The notes: generated by a model from the sequence alone, not told the origin. A stretch of 64,000 bases of DNA from Caballeronia glebae (GCF_001545035.1 NZ_FCOJ02000044.1:1-64000); one strand, 5' to 3'. Positions 25,827 to 36,402 are shown, counted from the stretch's first letter. Program-made: numbers and translations.

Positions 25827-26393
25827 ATGCATAAAAACAAGAGTTCGTGGCGCCGCCCGCTACTGCGCGTGGCGGTGTGTACCGCGCTTGGTCTCGCGTC
25901 GGCCGCAGCGCAGGCAGATCGCTTTGGCGTTCAGTTCGCCGGCGGCGTGGCCGACCGCGACATCAAGAAAGCCGATCTCGGCGTGTCCTGGGACCCGGGC
26001 CTCACCTGGTGGGAGATCGGCGGCTTTCACTTCACGCTCGTCGGCGAAGGACACGTGTCCTATTGGCACACGACCGAGGACAACGCCGTTCACCCGAACA
26101 TCTGGGAAGTCGGTTTCACGCCGGTGGTGCGCTTCGTGAAGAGCGCGGGCTACATTCGGCCATTCATCGAAGCTGGCGTCGGCGTGCGGCTGCTTTCGCA
26201 TACGCGCATCACGCAGGATTTCAGCGTCGGGTCGGCCTTCCAGTTCGCGGATATGGTGGGCGTCGGCATGATCTTCGGAGCCAAACAGAACTATCAGGTC
26301 GGCTATCGTTTCCAGCATCTGTCGAACGGCGGTATCAAAGAGCCGAATCCTGGTATAAATTTCAGCCAGCTATATCTGCAATACAACTTCTGA
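25827..26393 (+). CDS. PagL-like acyloxyacyl hydrolase (lipid A 3-O-deacylase family)
   Basis: 188 residues with a signal peptide (RPLLRVAVCTALGLASAAAQA, cut before DRFG) and an eight-strand outer-membrane barrel pattern ending in the aromatic YLQYNF. PagL enzymes remove the 3-O acyl chain of lipid A. The catalytic region reads FQHLSNGGIKEPNPGIN: H164 and S166 match the catalytic pair, but Asn178 sits where P. aeruginosa PagL has its catalytic Glu. ATG 25827 is preferred to GTG 25821. Family membership is fairly sure; enzymatic activity is not. Confidence 0.85.
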   Translation: MHKNKSSWRRPLLRVAVCTALGLASAAAQADRFGVQFAGGVADRDIKKADLGVSWDPGLTWWEIGGFHFTLVGEGHVSYWHTTEDNAVHPNIWEVGFTPVVRFVKSAGYIRPFIEAGVGVRLLSHTRITQDFSVGSAFQFADMVGVGMIFGAKQNYQVGYRFQHLSNGGIKEPNPGINFSQLYLQYNF

Positions 26394-26438
26394 CGAGGCG
26401 CCGGCGTATGGGTTCCTCGACACAAGGGGAATCGACAG

Positions 26439-26822
26439 ATGCCGGCAAAAACCATTGAGGCCATCCGTGGCCTCGAGCGCGACCGCTTCCGTGCCATGGT
26501 CGACGGCGACGGCCCGGCGCTGGATGCGCTGCTGGCCGAGAACGTCAGCTACGTCCACACGAACGGCAAACGGGAGACGAAGCGTCAGTTCATCGACGCG
26601 ATCACCGCCGGCCGCCGACGTTATCGTCAGATCGAGATTCAGTCCCAGGACGTGCTGCCCGCCGGCCGCGATACGTGCCTCGTGTCGGGCCGCGCGCTGA
26701 TCGAGATGGAATCGAAGAACGGCGCGCTGCTGTTTCCGATCGCCTATACCGCCGTTCATGTGCAGACAGAAGGCCAATGGCTGCTGCTCGCGCTGCAGGC
26801 GACGCGCGTGGCGCTCGAATAG
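26439..26822 (+). CDS. NTF2-like (SnoaL/DUF4440) protein
   Basis: 127 residues with the cone-shaped alpha-beta fold pattern of the NTF2 superfamily: RFRAMVDGDGPALDALLAENVSYVHTNGKRETKRQFIDAI followed by a four-strand sheet ending QWLLLALQATRVALE. Members range from small-molecule isomerases to binding proteins, so no function can be assigned. It starts 45 bases after the PagL-like gene and converges on leuA with only 16 bases between the stops. Confidence 0.75.
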   Translation: MPAKTIEAIRGLERDRFRAMVDGDGPALDALLAENVSYVHTNGKRETKRQFIDAITAGRRRYRQIEIQSQDVLPAGRDTCLVSGRALIEMESKNGALLFPIAYTAVHVQTEGQWLLLALQATRVALE

Positions 26823-26838
26823 CCACGCGCGCCGCTCG

Positions 26839-28491
26839 TCATGCAACGACCGCTTCGTCCTGTCGCACGCTCTCCACGACGCGCCCGGAACGGTTGACCG
26901 CGCTCACGATCGCATCGGCGACGGCGAGCGCCGGATTCACGTGCACCGCGACGCCGAAGCGCGTCTGCCCCTCGCCGACGCGACAGCCGACGAACGCCGC
27001 CGTGTCGCCGCTCGCCGTCACGGCCGTCTCGAACCAGTTCACGTTCGCGTCCACGCCAAGCGCCGCGGCGACCGTTTGCGCGTAGGCGTCGCCGCTCGTC
27101 GCGCTCGCCGCCGGCGCCAGCGCGACGCGCCTTTCGAATACCGCCAGCGTGGAAACGTCGATGCGCGATACCGGCCCGCCCGCGTCGAAATACTCGCGCC
27201 TGAAGAGCGCGCAGATCGCTTCGCCGCTGACTTCGGCGCCGGATGCATCGGTGACTTTCTGGACGGCGTGGCTGAATTCGATCTGCACGCGGCGCGGCGG
27301 CGCGAAGCCGAGGCCGCGTTCGAGCAGATACGTGGAGCCGCCCTTTCCGGACTGGCTGTTCACGCGGATCACGGCGTCGTAGCTGCGGCCGAGATCGGCC
27401 GGATCGATCGGCAAATAGGGCACTTCCCAGACCGCGCCCGGCACGCGCTGCGCGAAACCCTTGCGGATCGCGTCCTGATGCGAACCCGAAAACGCGGTGA
27501 ACACGAGATCGCCCGCATACGGATGGCGCGGATGCACCGGAATCTGATTGCAGCGCTCGACGACGCGTCGCACGGCGTCGATATCGGAGAAATCGAGGCC
27601 CGGATCGATGCCCTGGGTGTAGAGATTCAACGCGAGCGTGACGAGATCGACATTGCCGGTGCGCTCGCCGTTGCCGAACAAGCATCCTTCGACGCGATCC
27701 GCGCCTGCAAGCACCGCCATTTCCGCCGCCGCCACAGCAGTGCCGCGATCGTTATGCGGATGCACCGACAGCACGATGCTGTCGCGAAACCCCATGTTGC
27801 GGTCCATCCACTCGACCTGATCGGCGAATACGTTGGGCATGGCGGCTTCGACGGTCGCGGGCAGATTCACGATCATTTTGTGATCGGGCGTCGGACGCCA
27901 CATTTGCGCGACTGCGTCGCAGACTTCGCGCGCGAACGAAAGCTCGGTCATGCTGAAAGTTTCGGGCGAGTACTGGTAGATCCAGCGCGTATCCGGCCGC
28001 GCCGCCGCGCACTCCTTGATCATGCGCGTGCCGTCGACTGCGAGCGCCTTCACTTCGTCCTTCGACTGATTGAACACGATCTTGCGGAACGACGGCGCGA
28101 TCGCGTTATAGAGATGCACGATCACCTTGCTCGCGCCCTCGACGGCTTCGAACGTGCGCTCGATCAGTTCGCGGCGCGACTGCACGAGCACTTCGATGGT
28201 CACGTCGTCCGGAATGCGCTTTTCGCTGATCAGCTTGCGCACGAAGTCGAAATCGGTCTGCGATGCCGACGGGAAGCCCACCTCGATTTCCTTGAACCCG
28301 ATCTTCACCAGCATCTCGAAGAATTCGAGCTTCGCGGCGATGCTCATCGGCTCGATGAGCGACTGGTTGCCGTCACGCAGATCGGTGCTCATCCAGATGG
28401 GCGCCTTTTCGATCGTGCGGTTCGGCCAGCGGCGGCCATTCAGACGGACTTGCGGAAACGGGCGGTATTTCTCGGCGGGGTTCGGCATCAT
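26839..28491 (-). CDS. leuA: 2-isopropylmalate synthase, long (type II) form
   Basis: Condenses acetyl-CoA with 2-oxoisovalerate, the first committed step of leucine synthesis. 550 residues, the long LeuA type. The TIM barrel (about 30-330) has [10 protein letters not shown] at 35-44 and HPHNDRGTA as metal-binding site; NGERTGNVD is the second signature. A C-terminal regulatory domain (about 430-550) would bind leucine. Two successive ATG codons (28491 and 28488) make the start ambiguous by one residue. No other leu gene is in the window and no leader peptide rich in Leu codons was found upstream. Confidence 0.95.
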   Translation of the reverse strand: MMPNPAEKYRPFPQVRLNGRRWPNRTIEKAPIWMSTDLRDGNQSLIEPMSIAAKLEFFEMLVKIGFKEIEVGFPSASQTDFDFVRKLISEKRIPDDVTIEVLVQSRRELIERTFEAVEGASKVIVHLYNAIAPSFRKIVFNQSKDEVKALAVDGTRMIKECAAARPDTRWIYQYSPETFSMTELSFAREVCDAVAQMWRPTPDHKMIVNLPATVEAAMPNVFADQVEWMDRNMGFRDSIVLSVHPHNDRGTAVAAAEMAVLAGADRVEGCLFGNGERTGNVDLVTLALNLYTQGIDPGLDFSDIDAVRRVVERCNQIPVHPRHPYAGDLVFTAFSGSHQDAIRKGFAQRVPGAVWEVPYLPIDPADLGRSYDAVIRVNSQSGKGGSTYLLERGLGFAPPRRVQIEFSHAVQKVTDASGAEVSGEAICALFRREYFDAGGPVSRIDVSTLAVFERRVALAPAASATSGDAYAQTVAAALGVDANVNWFETAVTASGDTAAFVGCRVGEGQTRFGVAVHVNPALAVADAIVSAVNRSGRVVESVRQDEAVVA

Positions 28492-28918
28492 GATCGTCGA
28501 TCTCTCTTCGGACGGTTTGCGTAGCGTCTGCGAGAGAGGCCGTGTCCGGCGGCTGGCCGGGCGTGGCGGGATGCACGTAAGACCGGACCGCGCGCGCGTT
28601 CACACGAATCACCGGCGATGGTGACGCCTGCGACCGACGTGAACGTGCGCGAAGCAGCGTGCATGTGACCCTCGCGTTTTCGGCTCGCGGGATGCGCGAA
28701 CGAAAAAGCTGACGACTACAGGTGGTAAGAAAAGGAGCTACAGGAACTGCTGGCAGGACCGCGCTTGCTCGGAAAACCCGGCGACGCGCGGCGCTACGTC
28801 TGGCGACTTACGCTAGACGTAGCGATAGGGGCCGCGCTAGGCGGCCCGAAATAATTCGGAGGGAAGTGTGCTGGGTAAAGCTCATGGCGCTTACTTTAAA
28901 CCAGCGCTGAAGAACGTG
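28492..28918. other. 427-base spacer upstream of leuA with three hairpins
   Basis: No gene is supported here. Three consecutive inverted repeats lie near the ybiB end: CGCTACGTCT/AGACGTAGCG (28792-28801 with 28815-28824), GGGCCGC/GCGGCCC (28829-28835 with 28841-28847) and CCGAA/TTCGG (28846-28859). None has a proper U-run on either strand. They could act as a ybiB 3' end or a long leuA leader. Confidence 0.5.
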
Positions 28919-29911
28919 TCAAATCGGGTTTGCGTGGTTATCGACCGGTTTGCGCACCACATTGGCGATCACCTCGACCTGACGGGCGACCGCGGGCGGC
29001 ACCGGCACATCTCCGCGCAACACGCATTCGATCCAGCGCGCGGTGGTTGCGGCATCGAGCGTCTCGGGCAGCTCGATGTGCGGCGCGTGCGCCTGCGAAT
29101 GCTCCGGCGCGATCAGCGTGTCGACGCGACCGTCGTGGAACCAGTCGACTTGCACCTGGCGACGCGTATCGGCGACGGCTTCGCCTTCCGTGCCGCGCGC
29201 GAGCAGCGCGCCGCCCGCCGCCGCGTCCGGATGCGCGGTGAAAAGCGCGGTGAGACTCTCGCGATATTCGGGATGCGTGTAGTTGACGAGCCGCAAGCCC
29301 GGCTCCGCAAACGGCTGAAGGATCTTCACGAGCGTGTGCGTCGAGTTACGCACGCCCATGCGCCGCCTGAGCGCCAAAAGTCGCGCGAGCTTCGGCGCGA
29401 GTACCGCAATCGGCGCGAACGAGAGGCGGCGCGACGCGAGGCTGTCCTCGATTTCATCGTGCGAGGCCGCGTGCGCGATGCCCAGTTCCGCGAAGATTTG
29501 CGCGCTCGTCACGCGCCCGGGATCTTCGGTAACACCGTGCACCAGCACCGGCACGCCTTCGCGCGCGAGCAGAAGCGACAGCAGCGGCACGAGGTTGGGC
29601 GTCTTACGCGCGCCGTTGTAGCTCGGAATCGACACGGGCCGCGCGTGCTCGCGGCCGTCCTGGACATGCAGTGGCTCGAACGAGCGATGCGCGGCGGACA
29701 GCATCGCCGCGAGTTCGGCGGCGGATTCGCCCTTGACGCGGTAGGCGAGAAGCACCGCACCTAGTTCGAGTTCGGGCACGCGATCGTCGAGCATCGCTTC
29801 GTAGAGCGCGTAGGTGTCCTCGTGCGAAAGTGCGCGCGCGCCGTTCGGCCCACGGCCGATTTCCTTGATGTAGCGTGCGCAGGCGAAAGTGGAGGAAGCG
29901 GAGTCGGTCAT
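28919..29911 (-). CDS. ybiB: DNA-binding protein YbiB (TrpD2 family)
   Basis: 330 residues related to anthranilate phosphoribosyltransferase (TrpD) but belonging to the YbiB/TrpD2 branch, whose E. coli member binds nucleic acid rather than making tryptophan. Features: an all-helical N-terminal segment (YIKEIGRGPNGARALSHEDTYALYEAMLDD), IPSYNGARKTPNLVPLLSLLLA, and RMGVRNSTHTLVKILQPF. The standard TrpD PRPP loop is not preserved. It stands alone on this strand upstream of leuA. Function is inferred from the E. coli homologue. Confidence 0.85.
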   Translation of the reverse strand: MTDSASSTFACARYIKEIGRGPNGARALSHEDTYALYEAMLDDRVPELELGAVLLAYRVKGESAAELAAMLSAAHRSFEPLHVQDGREHARPVSIPSYNGARKTPNLVPLLSLLLAREGVPVLVHGVTEDPGRVTSAQIFAELGIAHAASHDEIEDSLASRRLSFAPIAVLAPKLARLLALRRRMGVRNSTHTLVKILQPFAEPGLRLVNYTHPEYRESLTALFTAHPDAAAGGALLARGTEGEAVADTRRQVQVDWFHDGRVDTLIAPEHSQAHAPHIELPETLDAATTARWIECVLRGDVPVPPAVARQVEVIANVVRKPVDNHANPI

Positions 29912-30238
29912 CGGAGAGGTGCGCGATTCGGGCGCTCGATTACGTAATGTGAGCGATGCCGTTGCGCGTTTTAGGGTGCGGGAATGCTATTGAGTACCGC
30001 ATTTGAGCAGCGCTGGCAAGGTTTGCCGGCCGGGTGATTCCCGCAATATTCCTGCGATGCTTACGAAAACCGCGTCGCGAACCGCTTCTCCGAAGGCCCG
30101 GCGAAAGCTCGCACAGCCAAGCCCGGCAGGGTCCGCCACGATTTGCGCGCGCACGTTACACTCTTCGTTCTCGCCGGCCGTGAGCGCCGACGCATTCGTC
30201 CGTGAATCTGCAAATCAAAACAGCAACAGGAGAGCAGG
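29912..30238. other. 327-base divergent spacer between ybiB and the FAH gene
   Basis: No gene is seen. A perfect 10-base palindrome ATTACGTAAT (29939-29948) lies 28 bases upstream of ybiB and may be an operator. No convincing -35/-10 pair was found for either gene. Confidence 0.4.
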
Positions 30239-30937
30239 ATGAGTTATGTGTTTCCTCCGGCGCAGGCAGCAGCCGTACCCGTCGATGGTTCGAATGAGCA
30301 GTTTTCCGTCCGCCGAATCTACTGCGTCGGTCGAAACTACGAAGCCCACGCCCGCGAAATGGGCCACGATCCGGACCGCGAGCCGCCGTTCTTCTTCAGC
30401 AAGCCGGCAGACGCCGTGCTGAACGTCGCGCCGGGCTCGACGGCCGAATTCCCCTATCCGTCGCAGACGAAAAACCTGCACTTCGAGATGGAACTCGTTG
30501 CCGCGATCGGCAAGCAGGGCAAGGACATTCCCGCCGATAAAGGGCTCGATTACGTCTACGGCTACGCGCTCGGGCTCGATATGACGCGCCGCGACCTGCA
30601 GGCCGAAGCGAAGAAGCTCGGCCGTCCGTGGGACACGGCGAAAGGTTTCGACCACTCCGCGCCGATCGGCCCGATTCATCCGGTATCGAAGGTCGGGCAT
30701 CTGGAAAAGAGCACGATCTGGCTGACCGTGAACGGCGAGCAAAAGCAGCGCTCGGACATCTCGCAACTGATCTGGTCGGTCGGTGAGACGGTCGCGTATC
30801 TGTCGACGCTCTTCGAACTCTTCCCCGGCGATCTCATCTTCACCGGCACGCCCGAAGGCGTCGGCGCGGTCGTGAAGGGCGACGTGCTGAAGGGCGGCGT
30901 CGACGGCATCGGCGAGTTCTCCGTGCGCGTGGTCTGA
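30239..30937 (+). CDS. fumarylacetoacetate hydrolase family protein
   Basis: 232 residues of the FAH superfamily, which cleaves C-C bonds of fumaryl-acylpyruvate type substrates with a divalent metal. Metal ligands fit HFEMELVAAIG (E-x-E) and the later Asp in YGYALGLDMTRRDLQ; GRNYEAHAREMG is the N-terminal signature. A zeta-class GST follows after ten bases. That pair is typical of gentisate degradation (maleylpyruvate isomerase then fumarylpyruvate hydrolase) or of tyrosine/homogentisate degradation; the ring-cleaving dioxygenase is not in the window, so the choice is open. Confidence 0.88.
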   Translation: MSYVFPPAQAAAVPVDGSNEQFSVRRIYCVGRNYEAHAREMGHDPDREPPFFFSKPADAVLNVAPGSTAEFPYPSQTKNLHFEMELVAAIGKQGKDIPADKGLDYVYGYALGLDMTRRDLQAEAKKLGRPWDTAKGFDHSAPIGPIHPVSKVGHLEKSTIWLTVNGEQKQRSDISQLIWSVGETVAYLSTLFELFPGDLIFTGTPEGVGAVVKGDVLKGGVDGIGEFSVRVV

Positions 30938-30947
30938 GTCCGCGAAC

Positions 30948-31592
30948 ATGAAGCTCTACAGCTATTTCCGCAGTTCGGCGGCGTATCGCGTGCGCATCGC
31001 GCTGAATCTGAAGGGACTCGATTACGAGTACGAGGGCGTTCATCTGCTGCGCGACGGCGGCGAGCAACTGAAGCCCGAATATCGCGCGGTGAATCCGGAC
31101 GGCATCGTGCCGGCGCTCGTCGATGGCGACGACGTTCTCACGCAGTCGCTCGCGATCATCGAGTATCTGGAGGAGACGCATCCCGAGCCGGCGCTGCTGC
31201 CGAAGAGCCCGTCCGATCGCGCGTTCGTGCGCTCGGTGGCGATGCAGGTCGCGTGCGAGATTCATCCGCTCGACAATCTGCGCGTGCTCAAGTACCTGAA
31301 GCATCAGGTCAAGGTGCCGGATGACGTGAAGGACGCGTGGTATCGGCATTGGGTCGAGGCGGGTTTCGCGTCGCTGGAGAAGCGGCTGGCCGCCGACAGG
31401 CGCGTCGGCTCGCTCACCCTCGGCGACACGCCGACCATTGCCGATCTGTGCATCGTGCCGCAGGTGTTCAACGCGCGGCGCTTCGGCATCGACGTGAGCC
31501 CTTATCCGACCATCGCGCGCATCGCCGACTACGCCTGCACGCTCGACGCCTTCGCGCGGGCCGCTCCGGCGCAGCAGCCGGACGCCGAATGA
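30948..31592 (+). CDS. maiA: zeta-class glutathione transferase, maleylacetoacetate/maleylpyruvate isomerase
   Basis: Glutathione-dependent cis-trans isomerase feeding the FAH-family hydrolase upstream. 214 residues: thioredoxin-like N domain (1-80) with YSYFRSSAAYRVRIALN, and a helical C domain with GDTPTIADLCIVPQVFNARRFG. The human enzyme has SSCS at the glutathione site; here the Cys position is Ala11, while both serines remain. Its stop overlaps the argO start (ATGA at 31589-31592), so the exporter is translated from the same message. Confidence 0.92.
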   Translation: MKLYSYFRSSAAYRVRIALNLKGLDYEYEGVHLLRDGGEQLKPEYRAVNPDGIVPALVDGDDVLTQSLAIIEYLEETHPEPALLPKSPSDRAFVRSVAMQVACEIHPLDNLRVLKYLKHQVKVPDDVKDAWYRHWVEAGFASLEKRLAADRRVGSLTLGDTPTIADLCIVPQVFNARRFGIDVSPYPTIARIADYACTLDAFARAAPAQQPDAE

Positions 31593-32221
31593 CGACGGCG
31601 GTCTCGGCCGGAGCGCTGTCGAGTTATCTGTCGGGCGCGGGACTGGGGGCGAGCCTGATCGTCGCGATCGGCGCGCAGAATGCGTTCGTGTTGCGGCAGG
31701 GCTTGAAGCGCCGGCACGTGGGCATCGTCGTATCGATCTGCGCGTTCATCGATGTCATGTTGATCGCGCTCGGCGTCGCCGGAATGGGCGCGCTCATCGC
31801 GCGTGCGCCCTTTCTGCTCGACGTGATCCGCTGGGCCGGCGCGATCTTCGTGTTCCTGTACGGCGTGCGCGCGTTCATCGCGGCGTGGCGCGGGCCGGGA
31901 CATCTGAACGCATCGGAGGGCGATTCGCAGACGGCGATCGGCGCGGCATCCACCGTGCTCGCCTTGTCGCTGCTCAATCCGCACGTCTATCTCGATACCG
32001 TCGTGCTGCTCGGCGGCATCGGCGCGCAACGCGGCTGGCCGGGCAACGCGTGGTTCGCGGCGGGCGCGATGTGTTCGTCGGCCGTCTGGTTCACGGCGCT
32101 CGGCTATGGCGCGCGGCTTCTGGAACCGTGGTTCGAGAAAGACGTGTCGTGGCGCGTGCTCGATGTGATCGTCGGCTGCGTGATGTGGTGGATCGCGGCT
32201 TCCCTGATCTTCGCCCGATGA
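31589..32221 (+). CDS. argO: LysE/ArgO family amino-acid exporter
   Basis: 210 residues with six predicted membrane helices and the family signature GASLIVAIGAQNAFVLRQGLKRRH, followed by CAFIDVMLIALGVAGMG and LSLLNPHVYLDTVVLLG. ArgO exports arginine and toxic analogues, LysE lysine and arginine. No LysG/ArgP regulator is adjacent, and the gene is tied by ATGA overlap to maiA, so its regulation probably follows the aromatic genes. Substrate is inferred from family. Confidence 0.88.
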   Translation: MTTAVSAGALSSYLSGAGLGASLIVAIGAQNAFVLRQGLKRRHVGIVVSICAFIDVMLIALGVAGMGALIARAPFLLDVIRWAGAIFVFLYGVRAFIAAWRGPGHLNASEGDSQTAIGAASTVLALSLLNPHVYLDTVVLLGGIGAQRGWPGNAWFAAGAMCSSAVWFTALGYGARLLEPWFEKDVSWRVLDVIVGCVMWWIAASLIFAR

Positions 32222-32222
32222 A

Positions 32223-32250
32223 AAAAGAGCGTCCGTGTGGACGCTCTTTT
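32223..32250. terminator. bidirectional terminator between argO and ftsY
   Basis: AAAAGAGCGTCC (32223-32234) and GGACGCTCTTTT (32239-32250) form a perfect 12-bp stem with a four-base loop. A-rich and T-rich ends on both sides let it work for both converging genes. Confidence 0.93.
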
Positions 32251-32255
32251 CAGAT

Positions 32256-33515
32256 TCAGCCGAGCAACGCGTCGGCGAATTCCTCGGCGCTGAACGGCTG
32301 CAAGTCCTCGACTTTCTCGCCCACGCCGATGAAATAAACCGGCACGGGCCGCTGACGCGCGATTGCGGCGAGAATGCCGCCCTTCGCGGTGCCGTCGAGC
32401 TTCGTCACGATGAGCCCGGTCAGGCCGAGCGCGTCGTCGAACGACTTGACCTGCGCGAGCGCGTTCTGACCCGTGTTCGCGTCGATCACGAGCAGCACTT
32501 CGTGCGGCGCGTCGGGCATGGCCTTCGCGATCACGCGGCGCACCTTGCGCAGTTCTTCCATCAGATGCAGTTGCGTCGGCAGACGGCCGGCGGTGTCGGC
32601 CATCATCACGTCGATCTTGCGTGCTCGCGCCGCGCCGACCGCGTCGTAGATCACGGCGGCGGCGTCGCCGCTTTCCTGCGCGATCACCATCACGTTGTTG
32701 CGCTCGCCCCAGACCGTGAGTTGTTCGCGCGCCGCGGCCCGGAACGTGTCGCCGGCGGCGAGCAGCACCGACTGGTTGAAGCGCTGCAAGTGCTTCGCCA
32801 GCTTGCCGATGCTCGTCGTCTTGCCGACGCCGTTCACGCCCGCGATCATCATCACGAGCGGTTGCGCGCGGCCGAGCATCAGCGATTTTTCGAGCGGGCG
32901 CAGCAGGTCGACGAGTAGTTCGCGCAGCGCCTTCTTCACTTGCGACGCGTCGGTCAGGCGCTCCGCGCGCACCTTCTCGCGCAGCGATTCGAGCAGGAAT
33001 TCGGTCGCATCGACGCCCGCGTCGGACATGAGCAGCGCGGTTTCGAGCTCTTCGTACAGGTCCTCGTCGATCTTGGCGCTGACGAAAATGCCCGTCAGAT
33101 TGGAGCTTGTTTTCGAGAGACCGTGACGCAGACGCGAGATCCACGACTTCTTCGCGGCCGGATCGAGCGTGGGCGGCGGCACGACTTCCTCGTTCGCCTG
33201 ATCCGTCTCCGGGCCGCGCGCCCATTGCGATTGCGTGCGGCCTTGCCAATATTCGCTCGATTTTTCCGAGGATGGCGTGGACGGCGGCGCGGGGGCAGGG
33301 GACGCTGCGTGCTTCGGCGCGACCGATTCAACCGATGCAACAGGCGCCGGCTCTTCCGGCGGCGCTTCTTCCAGCGGCATTTCGGCGGCGAGCGCCTGCC
33401 GTTCGAGATCGGCGTCGGAGATCTCTTCGTCAACGGCTGCCTCGACGGATTCCTCCTGAGGCGCGTCGAGCGGCTCATCGGCCGGTTTTTTGAATTTCTT
33501 GAAGAAGCTGAACAT
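32256..33515 (-). CDS. ftsY: signal recognition particle receptor FtsY
   Basis: SRP receptor GTPase targeting nascent membrane proteins to SecYEG. 419 residues: an amphipathic N-terminus (MFSFFKKFKK), an acidic and Ala/Pro-rich A domain (about 11-120), then the NG domain. The GTPase motifs are GVNGVGKTT (226-234), DTFRAAA, DTAGRLPTQ and TKLDGTAKGG. Its end lies five bases from the shared terminator with argO. It is divergent from rsmD over a 232-base spacer. Confidence 0.97.
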   Translation of the reverse strand: MFSFFKKFKKPADEPLDAPQEESVEAAVDEEISDADLERQALAAEMPLEEAPPEEPAPVASVESVAPKHAASPAPAPPSTPSSEKSSEYWQGRTQSQWARGPETDQANEEVVPPPTLDPAAKKSWISRLRHGLSKTSSNLTGIFVSAKIDEDLYEELETALLMSDAGVDATEFLLESLREKVRAERLTDASQVKKALRELLVDLLRPLEKSLMLGRAQPLVMMIAGVNGVGKTTSIGKLAKHLQRFNQSVLLAAGDTFRAAAREQLTVWGERNNVMVIAQESGDAAAVIYDAVGAARARKIDVMMADTAGRLPTQLHLMEELRKVRRVIAKAMPDAPHEVLLVIDANTGQNALAQVKSFDDALGLTGLIVTKLDGTAKGGILAAIARQRPVPVYFIGVGEKVEDLQPFSAEEFADALLG

Positions 33516-33747
33516 GGATGTGTGACGATGATGCGCGCGTGATCCGACGGCCCTGTGCGCGCTTTCGAGTCGCTTTGTGCGAGGCTCGCGCGATGGGATA
33601 GAAGCCGCATATTTTATCAGGCGCCGCCGTGCGCGCCCGTGCGGCTCCCGGCATGGCGCGCGCGTGTGGTAACGTTGGCTTTCATTGCTCGCGCCGGCCG
33701 ATCTTCAAGCAAAAACGACCGGCGAGCCCGACTCCAGCCATCCCGTC

Positions 33748-34374
33748 ATGCCCCGCTCGTCCGCTACCCGTTCCGCCTTGCCCAGCCATACGCCATCGCG
33801 CGGAGGCAAACCGCACACGATCCGCATCATCGGCGGAGACTGGAAGCGCACGCCGCTGCCCGTGCTCGATCTCAACGGCCTCAGGCCCACGCCGGATCGC
33901 GTGCGCGAGACCCTCTTCAACTGGCTCGGCCAGGATCTTTCCGGACAGCATTGTCTCGACATGTTCGCCGGCACCGGCGCACTCGGTTTCGAGGCCGCGT
34001 CGCGCGGCGCGGCGCGCGTCTTGATGGTCGAACGAAGCGCGAAGGCGGCCGCGCAGATCCGCGCGAATCAGGCGAAGCTCGGCGCGCGCAATATCGAAAT
34101 CGCGGAAACCGACGCGTTGCGTCTCGTCGCGCGCCTCGCGCCCGGTTCATTCGGCGTCATTTTTCTGGACCCGCCCTTCGGCGATCACGCGTTGCTTTTG
34201 CGCGCGCTCGAATTGGCCGCGCCGCTTGCCGCGCCGGATGGGTCGATCTACGTCGAATGCGGCGATCCGCTGGATCTGTCGGGCATCGATGCGCTCGCTG
34301 GCTGGAGCGTCGCGCGCGAAGGCAAGGCGGGCGCCGTTCGCTATCATTTGCTGCGCCGCGAAAATGAGGAATAA
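33748..34374 (+). CDS. rsmD: 16S rRNA (guanine-966-N2)-methyltransferase
   Basis: RsmD methylates G966 of 16S rRNA in the assembled 30S subunit. 208 residues starting MPRSSATRSALPSH; the N-terminal 27 residues are an unstructured basic extension before the conserved IRIIGGDWKRTPLPV. SAM motif I is CLDMFAGTGALGFEAASRGA and the catalytic motif IV is DPPFGD. The open frame extends to 33685 but the later start fits the family. coaD follows 99 bases downstream, the usual rsmD-coaD pairing. Confidence 0.94.
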   Translation: MPRSSATRSALPSHTPSRGGKPHTIRIIGGDWKRTPLPVLDLNGLRPTPDRVRETLFNWLGQDLSGQHCLDMFAGTGALGFEAASRGAARVLMVERSAKAAAQIRANQAKLGARNIEIAETDALRLVARLAPGSFGVIFLDPPFGDHALLLRALELAAPLAAPDGSIYVECGDPLDLSGIDALAGWSVAREGKAGAVRYHLLRRENEE

Positions 34375-34473
34375 TGCGCGTTCCCGATTTCGGCTTGACC
34401 GATCTCGCGGGGAATGAGGCAAAGTTGGTCGTCGCAGCCACGCGGTCCAATGTAAATAGAAGAGGAGAAGCTC

Positions 34474-34980
34474 ATGGTTGTCGCCGTGTATCCGGGTACA
34501 TTCGACCCGCTCACCCGCGGGCATGAAGACATCGTGCGGCGCGCATCGAGCATTTTCGATCAGCTCGTCGTGGGCGTCGCGGACAGCCGCGCAAAGAAGC
34601 CGTTTTTCTCGCTGCAGGAGCGGCTGGATATCGCGCACGAGGTGCTCGGGCATTACCCGAACGTGCAGGTGAGCAGTTTCACCGGGCTACTGAAGGATTT
34701 CGTGCGCACGAACAATGCGCGCGTGATCGTGCGCGGACTGCGCGCCGTCTCCGACTTCGAATACGAGTTTCAGATGGCCGGGATGAACCGCTATCTGCTG
34801 CCCGATGTCGAGACGATGTTCATGACGCCGTCCGATCAATATCAGTTTATCTCCGGCTCCATCGTGCGCGAGATCGCGCAACTCGGCGGCGACGTGAGCA
34901 AGTTCGTGTTCCCGTCAGTGGAAAAGCGGCTGATGGACAAAGTCGCTATTCTGTCGCAGAAGGATCCCGCGGCGCCCTGA
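34474..34980 (+). CDS. coaD: phosphopantetheine adenylyltransferase
   Basis: CoaD makes dephospho-CoA from 4'-phosphopantetheine and ATP, the penultimate step of CoA synthesis. 168 residues, a single nucleotidyltransferase fold with [12 protein letters not shown] (the T/HxGH motif) and the C-terminal [20 protein letters not shown] at 34462-34466 precedes the ATG. It follows rsmD and precedes the ferredoxin gene by 84 bases. Confidence 0.97.
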   Translation: MVVAVYPGTFDPLTRGHEDIVRRASSIFDQLVVGVADSRAKKPFFSLQERLDIAHEVLGHYPNVQVSSFTGLLKDFVRTNNARVIVRGLRAVSDFEYEFQMAGMNRYLLPDVETMFMTPSDQYQFISGSIVREIAQLGGDVSKFVFPSVEKRLMDKVAILSQKDPAAP

Positions 34981-35061
34981 GCGCCGGGCCCGCGCGTTTC
35001 ATCGCCGCTGGATGTTACGCGCGGGCGTCATGCCGGTTTCGAAGCCGGCGCAAGAGAGTGA

Positions 35062-36389
<1,328 letters not shown>

Positions 36390-36395
36390 TGTCGG

Positions 36396-36399
36396 CTCC
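36396..36399 (-). promoter_or_regulatory. ribosome binding site deciding the hisC GTG start
   Basis: GGAG on the minus strand, six bases before GTG at 36389-36387, just after the pth stop codon. Confidence 0.6.
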
Positions 36400-36402
36400 A
36401 AA

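Noticed and set aside
28492-28740. A possible leucine leader peptide upstream of leuA.
   Set aside because: The short frames present contain no run of Leu codons and none is followed by a terminator/antiterminator pair.
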